A DNA stretch of 64,000 nucleotides from Sarocladium kiliense (Eukaryota; Ascomycota; Sordariomycetes; Hypocreales; Sarocladiaceae), in assembly GCA_030734395.1 (NCBI GenBank), contig JAUZTG010000015.1, positions 496,001 to 560,000 on the forward strand, written 5' to 3'. Below are positions 49,029-60,674 of this stretch, piece after piece (the first letter of the stretch is position 1; each line of letters opens with the position of its first letter). Both the position numbers and the translations under genes were made by a program. The notes under the pieces are model-generated. The model saw only the letters and a list, made by a program, of their open reading frames with translations, was not told the DNA's origin and ran no database searches.

Positions 49029-49851
49029 ATGGGTCGCCCGCGCATCACGCTGTACCTGGACACGGTCAGCCCGTTTGGCTACATCGCCTACCACATTCTG
49101 AAGGTCAGTCCTCTCATTACGGATGCTCATCGATGGGAGAGACTCAAGCGGCCGACTAACATGATTCCTACTGTCAAGAACAACCCCGTCTTTGCCAACT
49201 GCGATGTCACCTACGTGCCCGTCTTCCTGGGTGGCATCATGACCATGTGCAACAACCCACCACCCGTCAACATCAAGAGTATGATTCACCCTCCTTCTCT
49301 CCTGTTTCCGTCAAGATCAGTGGCCAGTTCACTGACTCTCACGCCCTCCAGATAAGGCAGCCTACATCCACCGCCAACGCAACCGCTGGGCCTCTCTTTT
49401 CTCTGTCCCCATTAACCCAGCCATGCCCCCCAACTTTCCCCCTCTTACGCTCCCCATCATGCGTCCCCTCGCCCTCATCCACTCTCAAGACGGCCCTTCC
49501 TCTCAATCTCGCCTGACCGCCCTCTTCGATGCCATCTTCCATGCCTTCTTCGTCGAGCATCGCGAGCCTCACAAGGCCGACGACCGTCACGACATCTTCG
49601 CCAAGGCCTTGGGGTCAGAGGAGAAGGCGAGACAGGTGGAGGAACAGGGACAGAGCCAGGAGGCGAAGGATGTGCTGAAGGCGAACACGCAGGCCGCGTT
49701 TGATAAGGGCGCGTTTGGGGTGCCGTGGATGGTTTGTGTAGATACAGAGGGGAGGGAGGAGGGCTTCTTTGGGGTCGATTCCTTGGGTCAGGTTGCGGCA
49801 TTCTTGGGGTTGGAGAAGCCACAGAATAAAGCATGGAAGGCTCTGCTGTGA
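49029..49851 (+). CDS. Kappa-class glutathione S-transferase / DsbA-like oxidoreductase
   Basis: Exons 49029-49103, 49179-49278 and 49352-49851 encode 224 residues, the usual length (~226). The start MGRPRITLYLDTVSPFGY puts the catalytic Ser of kappa GST (SPF/SPY motif) near residue 14. Further markers are VTYVPVFLGGIMTMCNNPP, then helical-domain residues, and near the end the thioredoxin-fold cis-Pro motif GAFGVPWMVC and FFGVDSLGQVAAFLG. Members act in mitochondria or peroxisomes as glutathione transferases/peroxidases; bacterial relatives are 2-hydroxychromene-2-carboxylate isomerases. No clear targeting signal is seen. The first acceptor is CAAG rather than CAG, but the CTAAC branch site and frame support it. 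It is convergent with histone H3. Confidence -1.
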
Positions 49852-50608
49852 CGATGTCTAGATAAACCGATGGAATCCGATCGTGGTCCTACGCTTCTAT
49901 ATTGCTTGAACTTGTAAAACCTCGATTTGGGCGCGACGAACAGAGTTCACGATGCGGTGGCGATTCCGACATGATAGCATTCACTCTCTCATGACTTACA
50001 CTGTGATTCAGAACGTTCCTTTCGTGCCGCGTGAAATCGAAGCGCCAGACAGCTATGTGAATCTGCCCTCTGAGTCAGTACATCAAGTGTCGAAAACGAG
50101 GTTCGGCCGTGGGGAGGTCCCTGTCATGCACAGTGACTGCAGATCATTACGCTACGGCTGAACGATATACCACGATGCTCCGTGCTCATGTCGTATCTTG
50201 GTGGGGATTATTCAACGCGTCGCGTTCAATCATGTTGTTGTTGTTATGGGCAAGCGCGTCATGCTGCGCAAGGACCATTTTACGAATGCTGGAGGCGAGC
50301 AGTCACAGTGCAGTCACGGTTTTGGGGAACAGTCATGTTTTGATCATAGACCAGCCAAAGGCGGTCGCAGTGCAGCATTCATCATCTGCCGAAAAGTGTA
50401 ATGTACAACCCATCTCAGTGTAGAGCAAAGCCAGTTGTTGTTCTCAACGTTAAACGCCATGATTACCCCCAAACCATGATTTCCATCGTGTCGCAAGTCA
50501 AAAGAGTCGTAAGCCGGTCACCTCCGCGTCAGATCAGATAGCGCAAGAGTGTGTTTGTGAGGAAGACCGGAAGAAGCATCGCCGAAGCAGGCAAAGAGAA
50601 GTTGCCGC
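49852..50608. other. Convergent 3' intergenic region
   Basis: 757 bp between the stops of the kappa GST gene and histone H3. No gene is seen. I did not identify a metazoan-type histone 3' stem-loop next to the H3 stop, as expected for fungi, whose histone mRNAs are polyadenylated. Confidence -1.
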
Positions 50609-51076
50609 TTAGTTGCGCTCGCCTCGGAGGCGGCGGGCCAGCTGGATGTCCTTGGACTGGATGGTGACACGCTTGGCGTGGATGGCGCAGAGGTTGGTAT
50701 CCTCGAAGAGGGAGACGAGGTAAGACTCGACGGACTCCTGGAGGGCACCGATGGCAGAGGACTGGAAGCGAAGGTCGCTCTTGAAGTCCTGGGCGATCTC
50801 ACGGACCTGTTTGAAGGATGGTTAGTGATGAAATGATGAGAAGTGATGGTGATGATGGCTTACCAGACGCTGGAAGGGGAGCTTGCGGATGAGAAGCTCA
50901 GTGCTCTTCTGGTAGCGACGGATCTCACGGAGAGCGACGGTACCGGGCTTGTAGCGGTGAGGCTTCTTGACACCACCGGTAGACGGGGCGCTCTTGCGGG
51001 CAGCCTTGGAGGCGAGCTGCTTGCGAGGAGCCTTGCCACCAGTGGACTTGCGGGCGGTCTGCTTAGTGCGAGCCAT
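50609..51076 (-). CDS. H3: Histone H3
   Basis: Exons 51076-50864 and 50806-50609 encode 136 residues including Met. The tail MARTKQTARKSTGGKAPRKQ carries K4, K9, K14 and K18 unchanged; the fold includes STELLIRKLPFQRL, then after the 57-nt intron VREIAQDFKSDLRFQSSAIG, ending ARRLRGERN. It is the canonical core histone that pairs with H4 in the nucleosome tetramer. The single intron lies after residue 71 (counting Met). It is divergent from H4 across 2.26 kb, the standard fungal H3-H4 arrangement. A TATA-like CTATTAAAG on the minus strand is about 130 bp upstream (51204-51212). Identity is certain. Confidence -1.
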
Positions 51077-51203
51077 TGTTGATGATTGTGGTGATGGATG
51101 AGGGTGATGGAAAAGTGTTGATGATGTTGTTGTGGGGTGTGGATGAGATGTGGGTGTGTGATGCAGGAGGGAAAAGTCGGAGAGTGGGAAGGCGGGGGCC
51201 ATG

Positions 51204-51212
51204 CTTTAATAG
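51204..51212 (-). promoter_or_regulatory. TATA-like box of histone H3
   Basis: CTATTAAAG on the minus strand, about 130 bp before the H3 start. Assigned by sequence and position only. Confidence -1.
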
Positions 51213-52046
51213 ATGGGCGAGCGGCGGGCGATGGCGAGCGGCTGATTTGGCGCTTGGGCTGTGCGGCACATTAATCAGTCACGCCAGAGTCAGAAAAAAA
51301 GAGAAACAGGGAGCAGCGCGGAATGACCCACCAATGCAACACGGTCGCAAAATGGGAAAATGGGTGGGTTTTCAGTGTTTTGGTGTGGCCGGGCGTTTGG
51401 CGGCAGGGGGGGGGAAGTGGCCACTGGCTGGAATGGGACTGGTGCAAGATCGGGGCGCACGCGTCTGACAGGTCGGCAGGCACTTGGCTGAATGGATGGC
51501 AATTGGTGATGATCACGATTGGAGATGGATTTTGTGAGGTACGTGAACTGAGTTGATTTGATTCTTTGTGATTAAACTGGTCGTGCTACAATTGACCGGC
51601 AGCTATTCTACTCTGCGTGCAATGTCATGTGATGAATATTTCTGTGTCAACTGGATGAAGGAGTGTCAAGGCAGCAGCTCCGAGAGCTGGACTGATAACG
51701 ATGGAGTGCCTCAGGCCGCACCCGTACCGTCGCCTCAACCTTGACCATAGCGTAGTGTGTGATGAATACCTCACTGTGGGAGCTGTGTTTCCAACGCCCC
51801 AAGTCCTCATCTCGGATCGTGCTCCAGTGTCCTCCTCGATTCAATATCCAGCCTCTTCATCGCGCCAGAACCGCGTCTCACTACCCTCTGCCCCGCCACG
51901 ACCCGGCTTGCCCTTCAACTGCCCTGTCCTGGGTCCCCTGTCTTGCTTCCTCGATCTCGTGGGTCTCGCATACCAGTGCCATTCGTAATCACTCCAGCGG
52001 GCGATCCCCAAAAATGGGTTCTGCGCGGTAAAGCTGCCCCGGTGTT

Positions 52047-52062
52047 CCAATTTTTTTATTGG
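52047..52062. promoter_or_regulatory. CCAAT-N6-ATTGG palindrome 1
   Basis: CCAAT, six T, ATTGG. The same 6-base spacing occurs in the second copy 804 bp away. Candidate paired HAP/NF-Y site. Confidence -1.
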
Positions 52063-52850
52063 CTGGATCTTCTACAGCGCCTGTCGCGGCCCCACTCGGC
52101 TTCGATCCTGCTTCTCCGTCTAGATGGGCTGCAATGCATATTGGGCTACCCTGCAAGGCTTTAATTGGTGATGATTGGGATGATATCGAGTGTTCTGAGC
52201 TTCATGGGTGAGTGCAAATGTTGAAAGTGCCTTTACCGCCCTTTTGCTAGATATGATGTGTCATAGTACTCTTTTTTATGTGTAAATTTATCGTGTGTGG
52301 TTGTGTTGTTATTTGACTGTGACAAGTGTTACCGCAGGATAATATGCATCATCACCAACACCTCATTGGACCACGATGACAGTAGCAGACATTGTCAATA
52401 TCATAACCAACATTCGATCCAATACTGCCATTATCTACATACAGCGACTATAATCTGACTGTGTCAGAAGAAAGTATAATATCATCACCAAGAGTAGCCA
52501 TCATAGCCCGTACAGTACGTGTGATCCAATGAAGCATTCAACAATGTTACCAAGACAGTCATGATATCGTCATCATCTGCAATACCCTCACCCGGGCGTC
52601 ACTCCCATGTCCCACGCTACTGCTACTGCTATCCATTGATACCGCGGTCCCAATCTCCATAGATCCCGTCTTCCCCTCTCCCGAAGCCATGCCGCACTCT
52701 GCTTCTATGCATCCGCCTGCCCATCAAGGACATCATCAAACACTATGGGCCACATGCGCCATGCGCCATGCACTATGCACCACGAACAAAGCCGCCTCCA
52801 TTACTGCCGTGACACTCTTGTCACTTCAACAATAAAAAACCCCAAGTGCA

Positions 52851-52866
52851 CCAATTTTGTGATTGG
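52851..52866. promoter_or_regulatory. CCAAT-N6-ATTGG palindrome 2
   Basis: CCAAT, TTTGTG, ATTGG; the arms extend to ACCAAT/ATTGGT. It lies about 475 bp before the H4 start. Candidate paired HAP/NF-Y site. Confidence -1.
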
Positions 52867-53339
52867 TCCATTCCCTTCTACGCGTAGCCGTGTCAAGGCG
52901 AAACATGGAGCAGCCCCACCCCATCGATGCCCTGCCCCTCTCTGTGCCGTCGCGCTTCCAGGGACCGGACGCGCATTAATTCCAGCAGCAACAAAGACAC
53001 ACGCTTCAGCTGGGGTGCCACACACCATTACTCCGTAGCACTGGCTGATTTTATTTTTTAATTGCCCTGCTGACCGAACTTGCACTCGCTCCGGCCGCTT
53101 CTGCACGGTGGCGCCTCTCCACACCCAGAATCACTGATCTGGCGTCTCCCCTCTGGCCCACCCGCTACTTAAGCTCCCCCAACCGCCGCTCCTCGCCTTT
53201 CTTTCCCCCCTTCCCATTTCCCAGTATCTGACAACACCCCATCCATCAACTCCCACATTCTTCCATCAGCCTCAGCCTCGTTGCATCACCGCGACGAGCC
53301 TTTCTACATTTCCCACAACACCAACACCCCACACTCAAC

Positions 53340-53639
53340 ATGACTGGACGTGAGTAACATTTCTCGTTATTAATTATGGACATGTACTGACACTCATCAG
53401 GCGGCAAGGGCGGCAAGGGCCTCGGCAAGGGTGGTGCCAAGCGTCACCGCAAGATTCTTCGTGACAACATCCAGGGTATTACCAAGCCCGCTATCCGCCG
53501 TCTCGCACGTCGTGGTGGTGTCAAGCGTATCTCCGCCATGATCTACGAGGAGACCCGTGGTGTCCTCAAGACCTTCCTCGAGGGTGTCATCCGTGACGCC
53601 GTCACCTACACTGAGCACGCCAAGCGCAAGACCGTCACT

Positions 53640-53671
<32 letters not shown>

Positions 53672-53702
53672 GGGCCGCACCCTCTACGGTTTCGGTGGTT
53701 AA
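53340..53702 (+). CDS. H4: Histone H4
   Basis: Exons 53340-53349 and 53401-53702 encode 103 residues including Met. The first exon is only 10 nt, ending within codon 4; splicing gives [20 protein letters not shown]. The rest, with KILRDNIQGITKPAIRRLAR and the C-terminus GRTLYGFGG, is almost invariant H4. The 51-nt intron has a GTGAGT donor and ATCAG acceptor. It forms the (H3-H4)2 tetramer with the product of the neighbouring gene. The leader before the ATG is rich in C and CA. Identity is certain. Confidence -1.
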
Positions 53703-56310
53703 GCAGCTTCACGCACGTGTCGTGGCGTTGTTTACCTGTCGCGTGGAGGAGTTGAGCGGATGGAGGAGAAGGGATGTCTGTTACGAATCGCGGCGACCAT
53801 GCCAAAAGGGCGGCGCTGCATTGGGTGTTCTTCATGATGACTACGGATATCTGGTCTTTGCTTTTGGGTGTTCTGCTGTACCATAAGGGAACTGGTGGCT
53901 TGCATGGGGTATAATTGATTTGGCCCACGAGGCCTCACTTGATCACACACCTAAACTGCTATCGTCTCTCTGTGACTGCCTGCTATCGTCTGCATGTACC
54001 GGTGCTACTCATTTGCTGCTGTCGCGTGTACTTGTATCGAATACGCGCGGTCTGTTATTGTTTACCATGATTTCTCTACATCCGACGACGCGCCATGTTT
54101 GTCTGCGTCCCTTGCTGAACCAGGTGCGTTACCCTGGACTGGGCGTCTTTTCTCGTCGCCCAAGCACAAGGTGATGCGTTCGAGCTATCGGGTAATCGCG
54201 CGAGTATCACATGATGACAAAGGTTGTCGTGACTGTGCCAAGAGTCGTCCGTCGTCTTGTGACTCATCTGCCGCGTCACCTATAACCAGGCAATGCTCGC
54301 TCTGATGAGGCTGTGATGCCTTCAACCTCTCTAGCCCACTAGGCCAATGTTGATGAAGCTTACCCTATACTCGGACATTCTCCTCCGCCCCTCCAGCAAT
54401 GGCGTGACAAATATCATACCGTGGAGACACTATTCCTCGGGGCCAAAGGGCGCCAGCCTGCTCTGCTGTGCTCGCATCTCTTCCGTGACCCTTTGACACG
54501 TCCGCGTGACCCGAATATGTCTGCCTGTTCTCACGTACGCACCCCCCTATCCCGTGCCAGACCGCGGAGGCCGGATTCCGCACCATCCGACACGCTCAGC
54601 CTCTTCTCACTCGGAAGCCTCGCTCCAAACCACACGCCCTTCATTCGTCATTCACTGATGATGGTCCTATCTCTATGCGCGTATTCACGATATCCGTACC
54701 TTACGGACATGGGTTTCGCGGTCCAGGCCAGGCACAAGGTGGTCTAACGGGATCGAAATCGTGGCGAGAACGTCGACGTCGGCCGGGCGGTACCCACCTC
54801 TGCCGTTGGCCGGGTCGAGACCGGTCGGCGCCGAGACGTTGGAAGGCAATGCGCGCTGGGGAAGATCGAGCGTAGGGAAGGTAATCGAGCATTTACGAGT
54901 ATGACCAAAATTTGGGCCGACTTGAGCTCGGCTATCGTATTGAAATGGAGTATGAGTCGAGAATTTAATCAATACGGTGACTCTTCGGTCGGGCTACAGA
55001 CTTGCCACAGAGAGGCGAGGGAGGCAGCCTACCCTGCACCATGCGTCCTTCCATGCCTCGTCACGAGAACAGGTCAACGACGATCATGTCTTCATGTGCT
55101 TGCCCAACGGATCCGAAGAGCCTGCCGAATTGAGCGACTCGTGTTCTGAGTTTAGAATGAGGGGACTGATTCGTCGGTTTCGTGCACCGCCTCACTTTTT
55201 GACCTTTATCCTGGTTCACATGCATCTCAGACAGATATACTACCGTCTTAGGGCATGTATTACAAACGATACCATCAGCACGCACCACCTTCCAGGATCA
55301 GATAAGGGCATTACGACGTCTGCGCAACGTCACTATACCAATGCAGGCAATGATGAGCCATAGCGGAAAAGCAGAGTTTCCCATGTACCCAGCCCCGGCA
55401 AAATATGCAGGACAGGGTAGAAAACGAGTCAACATGCTCGGGAATGAGTGAGAGTGAGCGACACTGTGGCGAAACCCGGATGAGGCGCCAAACTTTCTAA
55501 ATTTAGCGGCCTGCAGGGGTTGCGCTTGTCCGCTGGAAGCTGCTGTCCTTCCAGCACGGTTGTGCCCTGTAACGTTCCCACACTGACGCTGTGGCTGCAG
55601 CTTTTCAGGAGCCACCAGACTTGGTCCGTGTGCTCCGGCATTTTGGGCGGGAAATCCGGGGGAGGCGAAAATATTTTCATAGCCCCATCACTCTAGCGGA
55701 CCGTGGTATGGCGGAATAGTAGTCTATCTATCGTATTTGTTCAAGTCCCATGGAGACACGTCAAATCTGTACTTACTAGAACCCTATGACTCTACAGTGC
55801 AGGTGGCAAGCAGGCTGTGCTCTGCCGTATGGCCTCTTAAGAGGGCATTGACTGAGGCGTCTGAGGAATTCCTCGATAGTATCGAGTACGGCCGACGCAT
55901 CCCCTAACGCCGAAGAACGGTTGAGTAGCATTGGTTCAGTAAGGCATGGTGAATCATCATAGGGCTTCCCATTTTCACTAGCCTAGCGGGCAAAGACCTA
56001 TCCCTTACCATATGCAGCTGTGTGCAAGACGGCCACGCCGAGGCGGAAGACTGGGCATCCCGTTTCGGCGTATGTCTTAGACGGAGGCCTGCCATAAAGG
56101 TCACATGGTACGGCGTGACGAGGCCGGCCTAGAGCCCGTCGCACTCGGGAAAACCCCAACAAAACTAGAGGTTGATGCTATGTTAGAAGAATAGGCTGAT
56201 GTCTTTGTCTGCGGCAGCACGGAGACTTGAGCGGACAATTTCCATTCCGGTCCGCGGAGTCGGTTTCTCACTCGGTACCCGCCCGAGCTAATGGGCGCAG
56301 TTGGTGCATG

Positions 56311-56338
56311 ACACCCTTATGTGAACACCCTTATGTGA
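56311..56338 (+). repeat. Tandem 14-base duplication
   Basis: ACACCCTTATGTGA occurs twice head to tail with no mismatch. Probably a small slippage duplication. Confidence -1.
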
Positions 56339-58682
56339 AATTCCTCCCATTACCAAGCAACCAAGTCAGCGCATAGCTGCAAGGGCATGCGCGGAGAGCG
56401 AACCGGCGTGCGGAAGATACCGGCCCAGGTCCACGTTGCATCGCACTCGCGTTCGCTAGCCTCAGCGTGTGCCAGGCCAGCCAGACAGGCTTCCTCAGCT
56501 TCCCTAGTCAAATCTGCGGAACCATGTCCGATATTCGACACCATCCTTCAAGCTGAGAGATAGAGCCTGTCCACCTGAACAGCCAAGCTTGTATGGAAGT
56601 GATGATTCCGTAACGGTGCATGGCGCCGATGACGAGAGCTTACACGCGCTGACCATAGTCGTCTCGCGCTGACCATGGCGCTCGTTTAAACTCGAGGACG
56701 GACATCATGTGGTTTACCGCGTGGTTGAGAGAACACGCAATCTGTGGGCTTTCAACATCCAAGGACACAAAGAGATGGAACAGGCGACCATGGTCAGCTG
56801 CCTCTGTGAAGTGGCACATGACGTGTGACTACTAGATACTGCTCTGAACAGTACATCTCAATCAACGACTGACGGTGATGGCATACGACGGTCCGGTTGC
56901 GGAACTGAAGCCTTGCGATAAGAATCTGCATCCGCATCTACAGGGCTGCGGCAGCAGCGAGTGGCAGGGCAGCATACGCACGTGTGTCTGACAGCTGGCC
57001 CTAAACTTGCAGCAACCTAGATCCAGGTGTTTGCGAGGGCGTGGCCGTTCTCTGATCTCCCGGGAGCGATGGTGGAGCCTGACGGTTGGGTTAGGGGAGA
57101 AAAGAATTGCATGTCCACCCACCGAGGTGCCGGGAGAGATGGAGAGTTGCGCTGTCGACCTGTGGCTGAGCACTTCCCGTGCTTAATCCCGTCCCCCTCC
57201 GAGGAGATTGTGCGCCTGTAGACTGGTTCACGGACACCCCGACGCACCCACCCCTGCTGTCGACCACGCACCAAAGTTCGGTTTGGGCATCGCGTGGTCT
57301 TCAGACGGGTGTTCGAGAACAATTCGGCGACATGAAGTGTTCTGCATCCACGATGAGCCTCGTTGAGCTTGCTGAAAGGAGGGTGGCGAAAAATTTTCGC
57401 TATGGTTTCTGGGAGAGCACAAACACGAGGCCTCGGTTCTGGACTGGTATAGGGGGACTTGGCATGCATCTCTACGGAGCTGCGAATATACACTGACTGC
57501 TGGTTACGCTGTGCTGAAAGAAGAGGTCTTCGGTTGACATACCGGGTGTCTACGGCTCTAAGACCTATGGCTCCAAGATGCTGATTTGGGACCTGCATAG
57601 ACCAGTCAAGCTGGACCCCGGGCACTCGTAGTAGACTCGGGTCGAATGGGCGTGGCTCCAACAAACTTTTCGGATGTAATGCGTGCGGCCTTCTCACGCT
57701 GCCGAGACTGATTGCTAAAGCACCACATCGATGGGATTCCATATGTCTCTGGCTCCCTAGCAATCAATGGCTTACTGAGGCCTCTGGGGTCGCTGGTGGC
57801 TTCCTTTACAAGCCAGATAATATGGTCATGTGATTGAAAGCCGTCGCCAAAGACAGAAGGCGGTGGAAGGAGACGGAGGATGGCAGAACGCCACAGAATA
57901 TGGTGTGGCTTGCGTTGATAGGACAAAGACTGTGGCGGTGCTGATAGTCTTCGGTCCGGCAAACGCTACGCACTCAGCTCCGTTCCTCATGGAAAGTCAG
58001 TTAGTGGATTTTTTTTCGCTTCTGGTCCATTCCCGCCCGACTTCCAGGATAGGCACGCAGGGTCCACGGCTCTGCGATCGCCAGTACTAGGGTACGTCAG
58101 AGGGTGTGTGGACCAGCGTTTTCCTTCGTGGGTACTGTCCACTATGCGCTCATCGGCCTCAAGCCTCTGATTCAATTGCCAATACCTAGCGCCAGGTGAA
58201 GTACCTACATGCACGAAGGAATCTCTCTGCTACCATGACTTTCTTGACATTGCTTGGTCAGTATCTACAAGGAAACCGAAGTTCTGGCCTTGGTCGGACT
58301 TAGGAGAACGTCAGGGTTCACTGACGGGAGCCGGAAGCCCTGGCAGAGTTATCACTGAGAGCGAGACGACTCAGCCTGTTGCTTATCCAATTCACAGTCA
58401 TGGAACGCAAATGTCACCGACTCACAAATCCTCGTTTCCTGCTAGCACCGTTTTGTAATTAGAACGGGCAGCGGACCACTTTGGTGCTTGGTAAGGGTTC
58501 TCGCAGGATCATGGATGTTGCAGCGAAAGCGAGCGCGGCCCAAAAAGCGAAGGAGGGGAGGATTGGGTGGTGTGGCCGGAGGGTGGGCAGGTCCCTACCT
58601 CATCGCCCACCCCCATTTTCTCCACACACGCCCCCTCCCCATCAAAGACAGGCTTCGGGGTCCCGATCTTGTCCTCGTCCCT

Positions 58683-58692
58683 TTTTTATAAG
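58683..58692 (+). promoter_or_regulatory. TATA box of the RPN4-like gene
   Basis: TTTTTATAAG, 93 bp before the start codon, in a CT-rich core promoter. A TATA box suits a stress-induced regulator. Confidence -1.
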
Positions 58693-58784
58693 AACACACG
58701 AGCATCCCAACCTTGCCACCCAGATCTCTCCTCCACCGAATATACTTTCATATCGTCTCCATCTGAGGCTCACTCAGGATCAAC

Positions 58785-60674
58785 ATGATATCAATTCCAC
58801 AATCGAACACAAACAACTCTCACACTCGACGAAACAACCACCTCCAGCAATCCTCTACCAACTCGTCCAACACTTATCCTCTCGACGTCCCCCGTGGTTG
58901 GGGTCTTGATTTGCCGTCAGCTTCTGCTATCGATCTTTTGCAGAGCCAGTTCGACGATCCCACAAGCATAGCCGCCGACTTCCTTCCTCAGGACGCCACT
59001 ATGCAGTCCGAGGCCTGGGGCGCCGCCCTTCCACAGTACCAACCCAAGATGGGTCGTGTACACAACCACCAGCGCGAGTCCTCTCTCTCGTCATTAGGCT
59101 CTGCCGGCCCTGCTTCACCCTTCAACCCAAACACTTCAAATCCTCACATCGCTGTCACAACCGACTTTGGCAGCGACGCACTTGACATGCAAGGAGCCGA
59201 TGCCAACTCGGCCAGTAACAACTACATTGTCAAGTCCCTTGGATCTTACTCAGGCTACCACAACGTTGACGCCGCAATGCCCGAGATGGCTTATCCGGTC
59301 ACGATCCCTGGCCCAGCCAACAATGGAAACCACAAGAACGATCGCAGTCTTCTACCAGCCCCAGAGTTCGGCAACTCTTCACGATCACAGCCTACTTCAG
59401 TGGCAAGCTCAGTCGGAGGTGACTCACCTGCGACGCCTACCGTGAATGAGCCTGAGGCTTCGGAAAGGCGCAGAAAAGGTATGCTCTGGAAACATCCACG
59501 GTCTGTCTGGCATGGTGACTCACAGTTTGAAGCAGCCGCTGGTTACAGCAGCATCCCAAAGCTGGATCGCACCATGACAGACATTTACAGCGACGAGCTG
59601 TACAACCCAAACTTTGCCATTACCTCGACGTCGCCCTCGCATAGTCAGCTGGCCATGTCACCAGTCAACGATGTCTTCAGTCAGCGCCTGAACGCAGCAA
59701 ACAGCCAGCACCTTAGTGCTCGCCAGTCTCCGGTCATGTCCAATGGGTCCCGGGAACGTTCACCTTTCCGCACAACCTCGCCACTGGCCGGTGCCGCCCA
59801 GGACTTCAACACACCATCATCTGCTACACCACGAGGTATGCAGTTCAATTCGGCTCAGCGGGTTCGCGAGAACAACCAGCTGCAGCATGAGTCGCAGCTC
59901 CAGCAGCACATGGCGGGAGGCCCCGAGCCCGAGACACCAAAGACTATCTCACCCAAGGACGCCATCCTTGAGTTCTCGGAGACCGACGATAACCGCAACT
60001 TCCCATTATTCGCGACCGAAGGACACGACTTCGTCGATCAATTCACTAAGGCTATGATGCCTCAGCCCGTTCACAACCTTCCGGCTTCTACCGCCTCTCA
60101 CATGAACTACATGGGCGCAAACATGCCTTCGGGTCTCCAGGTTCCTCAACAATATCCATTCGTGCCACAACCGCACAACGATACGCCACCAAGACTCAGC
60201 TCCGGACCTTCAAGTGCTGGCTCAGGCGGCAGCACGCCAATTAACCGCGCGCGGCCCATGGGCACCGCCGCGGATGGTGGCACTTACACATGCACTTACC
60301 ACGGCTGCACTCTCCGATTCGAGACTCCTGCTCTCCTCCAGAAGCACAAGCGCGAGGGTCATCGCCAAGCGCAAGGACTTGGGGTGACTCGTCCGCATGA
60401 TATGGGCATGACCTCGAGTCTCATTGGCAGCCAGGCAGGACCGCACCGCTGCAACCGAATCAACCCTAGCACAGGAAAGCCTTGCAACACAGTATTCTCA
60501 CGACCTTACGACCTCACTCGACACGAGGATACCATTCACAATGCGCGCAAACAGAAGGTCAACTGTGATTTGTGCACTGAGGAGAAGACCTTCAGCCGAG
60601 CTGATGCTTTGACACGGCACTATCGCGTGTGCCACCCCGAGGTCGAGGTGCCTGGCAAGCGACGCAGAGGCTGA
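58785..60674 (+). CDS. RPN4: RPN4-like C2H2 transcription factor (proteasome regulator)
   Basis: One open frame of 629 residues starting MISIPQSNTNNS. A 57-nt in-frame stretch at 59479-59535 (GTATGC donor, AGCAG acceptor) could be an intron, giving 610 residues. The first ~490 residues are Ser/Pro/Gln-rich. Three fingers end the protein: YTCTYHGCTLRFETPALLQK; HRCNRINPSTGKPC followed by NTVFSRPYDLTRHEDTIH, with ten residues between the cysteines as in yeast Rpn4; and NCDLCTEEKTFSRADALTRH. The tail is basic (PGKRRRG). Yeast Rpn4 activates proteasome genes through GGTGGCAAA and is itself rapidly degraded. The finger spacing supports orthology well; regulation in this organism is inferred. It is convergent with ARO1 across 2 kb. 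Confidence -1.
   Translation: MISIPQSNTNNSHTRRNNHLQQSSTNSSNTYPLDVPRGWGLDLPSASAIDLLQSQFDDPTSIAADFLPQDATMQSEAWGAALPQYQPKMGRVHNHQRESSLSSLGSAGPASPFNPNTSNPHIAVTTDFGSDALDMQGADANSASNNYIVKSLGSYSGYHNVDAAMPEMAYPVTIPGPANNGNHKNDRSLLPAPEFGNSSRSQPTSVASSVGGDSPATPTVNEPEASERRRKGMLWKHPRSVWHGDSQFEAAAGYSSIPKLDRTMTDIYSDELYNPNFAITSTSPSHSQLAMSPVNDVFSQRLNAANSQHLSARQSPVMSNGSRERSPFRTTSPLAGAAQDFNTPSSATPRGMQFNSAQRVRENNQLQHESQLQQHMAGGPEPETPKTISPKDAILEFSETDDNRNFPLFATEGHDFVDQFTKAMMPQPVHNLPASTASHMNYMGANMPSGLQVPQQYPFVPQPHNDTPPRLSSGPSSAGSGGSTPINRARPMGTAADGGTYTCTYHGCTLRFETPALLQKHKREGHRQAQGLGVTRPHDMGMTSSLIGSQAGPHRCNRINPSTGKPCNTVFSRPYDLTRHEDTIHNARKQKVNCDLCTEEKTFSRADALTRHYRVCHPEVEVPGKRRRG

Larger units (their letters stand above)
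51077..53339. promoter_or_regulatory. Shared histone H3/H4 divergent promoter region
   Basis: 2.26 kb between the start codons. CCAAT/ATTGG pentamers are frequent: I count at least 13 (for example 51331, 51502, 51518, 52047, 52058, 52140, 52164, 52174, 52365, 52419, 52526, 52851, 52862), against about four expected by chance. Four form two identical-geometry palindromes, CCAAT-N6-ATTGG. CCAAT is the site of the HAP/NF-Y complex, which controls many histone promoters. The stretch 52,240-52,330 is AT-rich. No gene is seen inside. Confidence -1.
53703..58784. other. 5.1 kb gene-free region upstream of the RPN4-like gene
   Basis: No supportable gene on either strand. The longest open frame (57763-57017, minus, 248 codons) has no recognisable domain and an Arg/Pro/Ser-rich composition typical of chance frames in GC-rich DNA. 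A 14-base direct repeat (ACACCCTTATGTGA twice) is at 56311-56338. The last ~200 bp before 58785 are CT/CA-rich with a TATA box and form the core promoter of the next gene. Confidence -1.

Noticed and set aside
54720..54880. GC-rich stretch considered as a structured RNA or tRNA
   Set aside because: No A-box/B-box pair or cloverleaf could be drawn; no tRNA was found anywhere in the window by eye.
57017..57763. Minus-strand frame of 248 codons, the longest in the intergenic DNA
   Set aside because: Composition looks like chance translation; no domain, no homologue recognised, no sensible promoter.
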